Part shown: positions 1 to 8,485 of the stretch, piece by piece
Numbering within the stretch: position 1 is the stretch's first letter
Layout: each line of letters begins with the position of its first letter
Assembly: GCA_028023455.1 (NCBI GenBank)
Contig: JAQFVV010000113.1
Coordinates: 1,163,268 to 1,227,267, forward strand
Direction: 5' to 3'
Length of the DNA stretch: 64,000 bases
From: Epiperipatus broadwayi
Lineage: Eukaryota; Onychophora; Udeonychophora; Euonychophora; Peripatidae
Position numbers and translations under genes: made by a program
The notes under the pieces: generated by a model
Databases searched by the model: none
What the model saw: only the letters and a program-made list of their open reading frames with translations
Told to the model about the DNA's origin: nothing

Positions 1-2044
1 AAATGGTATACATTAAAGGCAAATGTTTTTTGGATGGCAAAAAAATGACTATATCATCCATGTATGAAATATGATTGATGGATTGGTTTATGAGGGGTAC
101 ATATATTCCTGGCAATTTAGATTCTATTTCTAGTAGGAGGGGGTTAATATATGTGATAAAAAACAGTGAACTAAGGGGAGAGCCTTGTGGTATTGAGTTG
201 TGTGGAGTGAAGTCAGGGGACATTTTGCCATTAAGAGTAATGTGTATTTTTCTATTGATGAGCAGGTTTGCTAGAACATACATTATAGGTATTGGAATTT
301 TATGTTGACTAAGCACCTGTAGTAGCTTGTCCACAGGCACTGAATCGAATGCAGCCTGTATGTCTAATTGAATTGCAATAGGTGCTGATTTTCTAGCTTG
401 TCTTACATCCTCTATTAATATTTTACATAACATAAGTGCTTCAGAAGTAGAACATCCTTTTCTAGCAAACTGAAACTTAGACAACCCAGGAAGTATTAGG
501 GGTTGAATTTTGTCTTTTAAAAGAGACTCTATTAGTTTGATGATCAGAGGAGACATTGAAATAGGGCGTAGATTATCTAGAGGAGAAGGAAGTGTATTTT
601 TTTTTAGAAAAGGGACCAGTGATACTGGATAAAGTTGGTCAATGTTATGTATTTGTTTTGATAGATAATTTATCATATTGTGTACTATTGGGATAGTAAA
701 GTGGCTAAGATGTGATAATAAAAATTTTGGAATTGCATGTGTACCTGGGTGTGTATTGTTTGGAATAGCGTTCAACTTGAGAGCAATTTCATACTTTGTA
801 ATGTTATGTTCTTCTGTGGTAAAACCAAAGTGAAATGAAGAAAATTTTGGAAAAGGAAATTTTTGGAGTCTAGATTTAAAGTGGTAATATATTTGTGGAG
901 TCATGTCTTCCCCAGCAATCATTTTTGAATCAAAAATAATAGATGAAGGAGTTAATTTTTTGGGAGTATAACCTAAAGCCCACCGAATATATCCTTTAGA
1001 CCAGTTATGGGGATTAGCTAGAAAAATTTTTGCTTTTTTTATAGAGAGATAATCAGCCAGTATGAGTTGGGTTTGCTTGTATTCTTGTTTTAAAAACATT
1101 ATTGATGTAACTGAAGAAGGGTCACATGAAGTATTTTTTAGTTTTAAGTGTATTGTATCTAATTTATTAACAAGATTAGTGGGAGAACTATTTTTGGAGG
1201 TATAATGTCGAATAGTTGAAGAGATTATGTTAATAAATGATAGCCAGGCCTCTACTGGGTTTAAAGATAGTATGTCTACCTTCTTAAAATAAATATAAAT
1301 CTCAGAGAGAACTGCTTCAGGTGTAGTGGATTTTAAAAGAAGACGAGTAGTTTTATTTAGAGGAAGAATTGGTTGATGTTGCATGTGTATTGTGAGTTCC
1401 ACATTAAGTGCTAAATGATCAGAGAAAGTTACAGGACATAGAGAGGGATTTATTATGAAATGTAGATCTGGTGAATAGAATACAAGGTCTATTAGAGAGG
1501 AGTGTTTTTTAGTGTAGAATGAAATGGAGTTAGTTGGAAAAAAACCTTCAGCACTCATGAGATTTTTATTAATCAAATGAAGGTATTTTAATGTAAAATT
1601 CTTATAAGACATGTTAAAATCACCCATGATTATAGTTGGGTAAGAATTTGTAGCTAATATTAAATTTATTTTATTTATTAATTGGTGAATTAACACTGGC
1701 TGATTATATAAATAGAATGTTATTAAATTTACTGTAAAAGAAGAATGATATAGAATAATTATACTCATATGCTGATCTAAGTATAAAATCTTAAAAGTTT
1801 GAAAAGGAGAACAATGATGGATGAGAATCCCTACCCCAGCAGCAGCAATATCAGATGTTGAAAATTTACTGTATCCAAATTTACTAAGGTAGAGTTCAGG
1901 ATTAAATGCTGAATGTACTGAGCATTTTGTCTCTGTAAATAAAAGGATATGGGGTGAGAATTGCCTTATCCAATTGCTAATTGCATATATTCGCTGGGTA
2001 GAGTTAATACCCCTTACATTGACTGCTGTAATAGAAAGACCCAT
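1..2044 (-). CDS. LINE-A ORF2: APE endonuclease plus reverse transcriptase (3' end beyond window)
   Basis: This frame is open for 681 codons from the ATG at 2044 to the left edge. The N-terminus is an exonuclease-endonuclease-phosphatase fold: NVRGIN near residue 9, TETKCS near residue 38, GVGILI near residue 65, MGDFNM near residue 140, SSLIDLVFYSP and then FSDHLALN near residues 180-210. These are the catalytic Asp/Asn/His stretches that nick the target in APE-type LINEs. The reverse transcriptase follows, with QLDIQAAFDS, IPQGSPLS and the catalytic box SYMDDI near residue 665. The C-terminal cysteine motif seen in LINE-B would lie outside the window. The start is inferred from the aligned start of the APE domain in LINE-B. 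A short AT-rich spacer separates it from ORF1, so a re-initiation or bicistronic mode of translation is likely but not shown. Confidence 0.88.
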   Translation of the reverse strand, partial: MGLSITAVNVRGINSTQRIYAISNWIRQFSPHILLFTETKCSVHSAFNPELYLSKFGYSKFSTSDIAAAGVGILIHHCSPFQTFKILYLDQHMSIIILYHSSFTVNLITFYLYNQPVLIHQLINKINLILATNSYPTIIMGDFNMSYKNFTLKYLHLINKNLMSAEGFFPTNSISFYTKKHSSLIDLVFYSPDLHFIINPSLCPVTFSDHLALNVELTIHMQHQPILPLNKTTRLLLKSTTPEAVLSEIYIYFKKVDILSLNPVEAWLSFINIISSTIRHYTSKNSSPTNLVNKLDTIHLKLKNTSCDPSSVTSIMFLKQEYKQTQLILADYLSIKKAKIFLANPHNWSKGYIRWALGYTPKKLTPSSIIFDSKMIAGEDMTPQIYYHFKSRLQKFPFPKFSSFHFGFTTEEHNITKYEIALKLNAIPNNTHPGTHAIPKFLLSHLSHFTIPIVHNMINYLSKQIHNIDQLYPVSLVPFLKKNTLPSPLDNLRPISMSPLIIKLIESLLKDKIQPLILPGLSKFQFARKGCSTSEALMLCKILIEDVRQARKSAPIAIQLDIQAAFDSVPVDKLLQVLSQHKIPIPIMYVLANLLINRKIHITLNGKMSPDFTPHNSIPQGSPLSSLFFITYINPLLLEIESKLPGIYVPLINQSINHISYMDDIVIFLPSKKHLPLMYTI

Positions 2045-2314
2045 ATTATCAATTATATAAAATGGTGGGGGAATGATATTTTATAGTTTATTGTATAATG
2101 AATGGGACAACTAATATTAGTAAAAGTATAATAGGAATGTGTTAAATAGAAAAGAAAAATTATAATAATACACCACTGTGAAAACAATGAACTTACCCTT
2201 GCAAGTGAAGTTCTATTGAGTTTGTTGTGCATATTTTTGTTCATAAACATGATAATTATTTTCACATTTGGAGTTAAATCCAAAAAATTGTCCTGGTTTG
2301 AAAGTCTATAAGTG

Positions 2315-4162
2315 TTATTTATGCAACTCATCTTGATAGTCTATTTTTAATGGTGCTTCAAAGTCTGTCTCTGTATTTTGAGACATGGTATTTGTTATGA
2401 TATCCTTAGATTTAGTAGATCTTCTGTGTACATCCACTCCTGCCATCAGAAGAAGCTGCTCCTGTGTCAATTGATTTGTACTTTGTTTTTGTCTGGTCCA
2501 ATGAAGTGTTGATTCATTAGCTGGATAATCTGTTTCACCTGTTTTATTTGTGAGTTTTGTTTTTTTTAATGCTGGTGTGGTAGACTTTGTATCATTTTTC
2601 TTTGATTTTCTTTCACTATGTTTGTCAGGTTCATTAGTTTGTATAGGCTCTTGATGCAATGCGGATTTTTTCCTCTTGTGCATTCGTTTCTTAGTCTTTA
2701 CTTTAATTAATTGGAACTCTTCATCAGAGCAAGGAAATGGTAAGGTATCACTCATGTACTCTGTTTCTGTTTCCTCCTGTGAGGTATAAGATTTATTTGG
2801 TATAGTATTCATGGAGCTATTTTGACTAGGATCATCAAAGCTGAGATTTTGCTTATTTGTGTTGTTGTCTTCATTATTGGAAATAAATTCATCAAGGCTG
2901 AGATTTTGGATATCTGTGTTGTTGTCTTCATTATTGGGAATAGGTTCATCTACTTTTGTTTTTTCAGGGTTACTTTGCATATTGGGAATAGGTTCATCTA
3001 CTTTTGTTTTTTCAGGGTTACTTTGCATGAGTCTGATTTCATTATTAGCTATTGGATCTCTACTGCACTGATGCGTTTTTGTTTTTTTAAAACCACACTT
3101 TTTACAAAAACGGTTAGGGCATTCTTTGACAAGATGATCTCTGGCTTTACAAAAAAAACACTGAGGTGAAATGCCTCTGAAAGTAACTATCAAAGGTGAA
3201 GAATCTGTTGCATGTAATGTTGGTATATCTGTTGGTTGCATATTTTTCTTCAATGACATAGTGAAATGAGCAGTATTGGTTAGAACTGGCTGTGTGGCTC
3301 TTTTTTCCCATACATATTTAAAGTTGGCCACAGTTCCAACATTTTTTAGTAAATCTTGTAGATCATCAGCTTTAAAGTCTACATGACAGTTCTTAATTTG
3401 TCCATTCAAATTTGTAGGTCTATCAATGTCTATGTAACAAATAAATTTTCCATTAAGAAAGTGAATATGTTTTTCAAATATTTGTTTCTGAGCCACATTA
3501 TGATATTCTATTGTTTTATATCTGCTATTAGGATGGTCTAGCACTTTGTATATCATTGACCAAAGTTTTTTTTCTGATAGATAAGAATAAAATTCATCAG
3601 TAGGAAAATTCATGACTGAAGAATTAGAATCTGTTATAGCTATAGTAGAGGTTTTAATACTTTTAAATTTTTGAAATGATTTAAGAACTGTTAAAGGAAT
3701 TGTTTGTATAAATTTTTCACATGCAGAAACATAATCTGTATTACTAGTTGATAATAAATTTGTATTTTCTTGTTCCATTTGTAGTTCATTGTCAAAATTA
3801 AAAATTTCTGTTAAATTTTCTTCTGTAATTATATTGTTATCTTGTTCAGATTTTTGCTTTAAAATACTAGCATAAGTTTGTTTAATATTCTTATTTAATT
3901 CAATAGAATCAGATGCCTCAGGCAAATTGGTATTTTTAAACTTATTTCTTGTTTTAGATAAATCAGATAAGGCTTCAGCCATATTGGATCCAGTTTTTAC
4001 TTTTGAAAAAGAACTATTGTTAACTTTGACTTTTTCTAGATCTTGATAAGAATTATTTTTATCTAAGCTATTATTAGCAATTTTTAAATTAGAATTAGAA
4101 TCAGAAATATTAGACATTTTAACTCCAATATTCTTCTTTATATTAATAACAATTTTGCTCAA
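2315..4162 (-). CDS. LINE-A ORF1: nucleic-acid-binding protein with CCHC zinc knuckles, 615 aa
   Basis: This is an uninterrupted 615-residue frame. A long Ser/Asn/Lys-rich N-terminal part is followed by a conserved block (about residues 170-330, including SEKKLW, ICYIDIDRP, KNCHVDFK, IVTFRG) that is also present in LINE-B ORF1. Next come two zinc knuckles, CFFCKARDHLVKEC (about residue 336) and CKKCGFKKTKTHQC (about residue 355). The C-terminal third is low complexity with tandem peptide repeats and a basic stretch KTKKRMHKRKK that could be a nuclear localisation signal. In LINEs, ORF1 proteins coat the element RNA and act as chaperones; that role is inferred from family knowledge. An alternative start, MSNISDSN, lies 15 codons downstream. 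A 93-codon frame at 2331-2053 overlapping its end has no recognisable domain and is probably chance. Confidence 0.88.
   Translation of the reverse strand: MSKIVINIKKNIGVKMSNISDSNSNLKIANNSLDKNNSYQDLEKVKVNNSSFSKVKTGSNMAEALSDLSKTRNKFKNTNLPEASDSIELNKNIKQTYASILKQKSEQDNNIITEENLTEIFNFDNELQMEQENTNLLSTSNTDYVSACEKFIQTIPLTVLKSFQKFKSIKTSTIAITDSNSSVMNFPTDEFYSYLSEKKLWSMIYKVLDHPNSRYKTIEYHNVAQKQIFEKHIHFLNGKFICYIDIDRPTNLNGQIKNCHVDFKADDLQDLLKNVGTVANFKYVWEKRATQPVLTNTAHFTMSLKKNMQPTDIPTLHATDSSPLIVTFRGISPQCFFCKARDHLVKECPNRFCKKCGFKKTKTHQCSRDPIANNEIRLMQSNPEKTKVDEPIPNMQSNPEKTKVDEPIPNNEDNNTDIQNLSLDEFISNNEDNNTNKQNLSFDDPSQNSSMNTIPNKSYTSQEETETEYMSDTLPFPCSDEEFQLIKVKTKKRMHKRKKSALHQEPIQTNEPDKHSERKSKKNDTKSTTPALKKTKLTNKTGETDYPANESTLHWTRQKQSTNQLTQEQLLLMAGVDVHRRSTKSKDIITNTMSQNTETDFEAPLKIDYQDELHK
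2832..3028 (-). repeat. Tandem peptide-coding repeats inside LINE-A ORF1
   Basis: Two in-frame tandem duplications lie side by side. A 48-bp unit occurs twice at 2933-2980 and 2981-3028, encoding the 16-residue peptide around SNPEKTKVDEPIPN. A related unit of about 57 bp occurs twice at 2832-2942, encoding peptides around NNEDNNT..QNLS. Both lengths are multiples of three, so the frame is preserved. Confidence 0.85.
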
Positions 4163-4311
4163 AATAGAGCTTACCTTTAAGTGGAAAATTTCCTTTTTCT
4201 TTTGGTATACTTTTCACTATCAAATTCAATCAAAAACCAATAAAACTTAAGTCTAAAGCAGGAGCTGAAATGAGTCAACTTTCTCTGTCAAGAGCCAAGA
4301 TGGCTGCTCTA

Positions 4312-4436
4312 CTACTACTGCTACTACTGCTGCTGTGGCTGCCGCCACCACCGCCACCGCCGCCGCCACCACCACCGCCGCCACCACCGCCGCTGCCGCC
4401 ACCACCGCCGCCACCACCACCACCACCACTACTATA
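4312..4436. repeat. Compound trinucleotide microsatellite at the LINE-A/LINE-B junction
   Basis: Interrupted (CTA)n, (CTG)n, (CCG)n and (CCA)n runs on the plus strand form the most GC-rich spot of the window. It sits exactly between the 5' end of LINE-A and the 3' end of LINE-B. Long open frames through it (poly-Pro, poly-Gly, poly-Ala/Val) are artefacts of the triplet period. The plus strand just before it carries AAGATGGCTGC at 4298-4308. Confidence 0.9.
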
Positions 4437-4489
4437 CATAATAATTTTTTTTTTATATATATATAAAAAGTAAACAAATATTACATGAA

Positions 4490-7400
4490 TCATAAAGAGA
4501 AGAAAAAAAAAATTGGGGCATGAAAATTAATGAGTAAGCTATTCATTGATGGTTGTAATAGTTTTTTTAGTCCATTGCTGATTTTGTTTAAGAGGCTCCA
4601 GGTGGCATCGACTAATTTTATGAGGCTCCAGGTGGCATCGACTATATCCACCGGGGCCAAAGAATGATCTCTCATTTTAATTTTTAGGATTTTATTTTCA
4701 AAAAGAGATTTATATTTTCGTGATGTTGGATTAAAAACAAAGTGACATCTTAAGAACCAGAGAGTAAAAATGAAAAAGATGGACAGCCTTATATTGGGAA
4801 ATATTCCGTTTTGAATATTTTCTATTAAGATGTCACATATTGGTTTAGAATTATAAATGAGTGTGGGTATCAGTTGTCTATATATATGTAAGGCATTGCA
4901 GTGATATAAAAAATGTTGCATTGTTTCATCCTCCCTACCACATAGGGACAGATAGGATGAATGTTAGTATATTTCCTCTTATTGAAAAGAAATTCACTTG
5001 TTGGTAATGCATCTATGTTAATTTTGATGAGGAAGTCTAAGTATTTAGGTTCTAGATACCAAAATTTAAATTTTTGAATTAAAGATTTGTTTGTTAGTTT
5101 AAGTGTACTATCTGGTGTCTGAAGCAGATCTAGGTTAGTCATATTTTGATATGCATCCCAGTACTTAATTTTTGCTGTAAACATATTATCTGGTAATTTG
5201 TATTGACAAATGTTTTTAATTAGGTTATTCGGAAGAGCTTATTGTTAATAGGTGGAGGTGTGTCAGTAGGAGATATTGGAATGAAAACCTGAAAATTCTG
5301 AAAGTTAGTGCAGATTTTAAATAGTGTATTATAGGATTTTTGATAATAAAAGGTATTTATTGAATGCAAAGATAAGCCATTAAATTTTAAATGCTTTTGG
5401 AGTTTATTAATGCTAATAGAAATTGTCTTCTGGTTCCAGATCAATTTAGTACATAGAGAATTGATTTTCTTAATGAATGAGGTTGTGAATTTAATGGTGG
5501 GTGAATAGAAATTAATTTTGGAATAGATTAGCATGTTAATTAGAGATATCTTGCTGTGTATTGAAAGATAAGCTTTAGTTAGAGAATTAATAATTTTTTG
5601 TATAGAAATGATTAATTGATTTTGTATATTTATTCTCATTATATTTACTGATTGATGGAAGGGTATTCCCAGAAAGTTATGAGGTCGGGTTTCAACTTTT
5701 GTTTTAATTGGAGTGCCAGTAAGTATGGACCATGTGGCCATTTTTTCGGGATTGAATTTTAGAGTATAATCTTTTGTGTATTTTTTTAATATGTTATGTA
5801 GTTTTGGTAACAATTTCTGTGAGGGAAGAAAAACAGTTATGTCATCCATGAATGAAATATGGTTAATTGTACGGTTTAAAAAAATTGTGTGTATTCCCGG
5901 TAGTTCAGTTTCAATTTGAAGTAAGAGGGGATTAATGTAGGTGATGAAGAGGAGGGCACTAAGGGGTGAACCTTGGGGAATTGAATTATGTGGAGTGAAT
6001 TCTGATGACATTTTTCCATTTAAGGTGATGTGTATGTTTCTATTTATAAAGAGATTAGCTAAAATATACATAATTGGAATCGGGATTCCATGACTACCAA
6101 GCACTTCTAAGAGTTTTTCAATAGGCATGGAATCAAAGGCAGCTTCAATATCTAATTGTACTACAATAGGTGCAGCTTTTCTATGGTGGTGGATGTCATC
6201 AGTTAGTGCCCTAAATAAGACATGAGCCTCGGGGATGGATGAGCCTTTTTTGGCAAACTGAAATTTAGATAGAGTAGGTAATATAAGAGGCTGGATTTTA
6301 TCTTTAATAATGGATTCTATTATTTTAATGATTAGTGGGGACATAGATATAAGTCTAAGATTATTGAGAGGGGAGGGTAGTAAAGGTTTTTTTAGAAAGG
6401 GCACTAGTGAGACAGGATAGAGTAGTTCTATACTATGAATTTGATTTGACAAGTAATGTAGCATATTGTAAATTATGGGAATAGTAAAGTGGCTAAGGTG
6501 TTCAAGCAAAAATTTCGGAATGGCATGTGTTCCTGGATGCGAGTTGTTTGGAATAGTTTTTAATTTATTTGCAATGTCTTCTTTAGATATATTAAGGATA
6601 GTTTGTGACATACCAAAATAAAGTGGAGCGAGAATTGGCATAGGTAGCTTTTGAAATTTAGTTTTAAAATATTGTTTAATTGGTGGAAGCATATTTATTC
6701 CGGTAATCATTTTATCATTTATTAATATGGATGAGGGTGTGATTATATTAGAATTATAACTTAATGCCCATTTGATATATGCCCTTGACCAGTCATGGGT
6801 GTTTTTTAAAAGATTTTGGCTTTTTTAATAGAAAGATAATTAGCTAGTGTGACTTGTGTCTGTTTGAACTCTTGCTTTAGTAACATTATGGTATTAACTG
6901 AATTTGAGCTGGTAGGTGTGCTTTTTAGCTTCATATGCAGTATATCTAATTTTTTGCTAAGTGCAGTAGGAGAAGGATTTCTTGCAGTATAATGTTTGAT
7001 GTTAGAAGCTAAAATATTAATGAAGGAAAACCAAGCTTCTGTTGGTTGGAGTGAAAGTATGTCAATTTTTTTAAAATAAATGTATGCGTTAGATATTATG
7101 GCTTCAGGAGCATTTGTTTTTAATAATAAACGGGTGGTATTGTTCAGTAAAAGTGTTGAGTGTATCTGCATATCTAAATTTAATACGACATTAAGGGCAT
7201 GATGGTCAGAAAAAGCTACTGGGTTTAGGGAGGGCGTAATTATAAAGTGCAATTCAGGAGAGTAAAAGGTAGATCTATTAATGATGAATGATTTTTAGTG
7301 AAAAATGATATTGTATTTGATGAAAAGAAACCTTCTGAGCTCATTAGCCTTTTGTTAATTTTATGAAGATATTTCATTGTAAAGTCTTGGTATGACATAT

Positions 7401-7851
7401 TAAAGTCACCCAAGAGAATTATGGGGTGTGGATTTGTTGCTAGTGTTAAATTAATTATGTTAATAAGCTGGTATATGAGTATTGGTTGATTATATAAGTA
7501 TAATGCTATAATATTTATTGTGCATGCTGCATTATGAAGAGTGATGATAATCATGTGTTGATCAATATATAAGATGTTGAAAGATTGAAATGGAGAATTC
7601 CTATTGATGAGTACTCCTATTCCTGCAGCTGAATAGTTTGATGTGGAAAATCTGGTATATCCAAACTTGGCAAGATGCTGCTCAGGTTTAAAAGGAGAAC
7701 TTACTGAGCATTTGGTTTCTGTAAAAAAAAGAATATGTGGTGTGAATTGCCGAATCCAGCTGGTAATGGCAAACATTCTATGGGGTGAGTTTATCCCTCT
7801 GACATTAACTTCAGTAATTGATACTAGCATGAGTAATTCTAGATTGTACAA
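4490..7851 (-). pseudogene. LINE-B ORF2 (APE, RT, C-terminal zinc motif), frameshifted
   Basis: The APE domain is in 7851-7240 (NVRGINSPHR, TETKCS, AGIGVLIN, LLGDFNM, SLIDL) and continues after a one-base frameshift near 7260 in 7252-6806 (AFSDHHALN). A second shift in an A-rich run near 6806 leads to the RT frame 6710-5220, with QLDIEAAFDS, IPQGSPLS and SFMDDI. A third shift near 5225 opens 5184-4870. A fourth splits a C-terminal cysteine motif at about 4930-4965, visible as LCGREDETMQHFLYHC in the shifted frame. The last segment, 4921-4490, ends the protein. A short repeat encoding VDATWSL occurs twice near 4590-4650. The RT block alone is long and nearly clean, so the element is old but not ancient. 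Confidence 0.85.
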
Positions 7852-8485
7852 TGATTATGGTAATTTGTTTTATATGCATAATGTTTGTAGTTGTTAATGA
7901 TCTTGGTAGTGGAAAGTAAGATTTTATGGAGTAAGTATAGTCATATGAAGACTGGAACAGTCTATCCAATGTAACAATGGGATAGGATGTTAATGGAAGG
8001 TAATAATTTTGTATAGTATATAATGAGAACAAATATAGCATGTTTAATAATAAAAGGAAAAATGTATTAGCGAGTTTATAAGTTATAGATATATGTGTTT
8101 GTTTATTATAAAGTTTATGTTTATTTAGTTTACGGGTATAAGATGTAATTATGTGTGGTTGTTTGTCATGTAGTGTGTGTATAATATTATTAATGTGATA
8201 TATGTATTTTAGCTGGGTAAGTGTAATCAGCAATGAACCCCTACCAAACATAAAAATTAACAAAAAAATCATTACAACAGAGTATTTAACACAAATTGGA
8301 AAAAATAAAAATAAAATAAAAACGGTTGGATATAGTTCTTCATTCATGATATATCACTAAGTTTTGTTTGGTTTAATGTGTCCAGGATAATTTGCATTAG
8401 GATTATCTGATGTGTGTTCAGTACTAACTTTTATTTTTTTATGTGTTCTTCTGTGGATATCAACACCAGCTAACTATAACTGCTG

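Larger units (their letters stand above)
1..4440 (-). mobile_element. LINE-A, two-ORF non-LTR retrotransposon, 3' part cut by window edge
   Basis: The element reads right to left: trinucleotide-rich 5' boundary (about 4312-4436), 5' leader, ORF1 (4162-2315), a spacer of about 270 bp, then ORF2 from 2044 to the edge. ORF1 has CCHC zinc knuckles, and ORF2 has an APE-type endonuclease followed by a reverse transcriptase, the plan of I/Jockey/Tx1-type LINEs; I cannot place the clade without a tree. No stop or frameshift is visible in either ORF inside the window, unlike LINE-B next to it. ORF1 of the two elements is only about half identical over the zinc-knuckle region, so they are different families and not duplicate copies. 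Confidence 0.9.

Noticed and set aside
75-308. 77-codon plus-strand frame at the left edge
   Set aside because: It is the antisense shadow of the intact LINE-A reverse-transcriptase frame.
2822-3169. 115-codon plus-strand frame with repeated peptides
   Set aside because: Antisense of the tandem repeats in LINE-A ORF1.
4253-4493. Poly-Pro, poly-Gly and Ala/Val-rich frames over the GC-rich triplet tract
   Set aside because: They exist in several frames on both strands only because of the triplet repeat and have no flanking domain.
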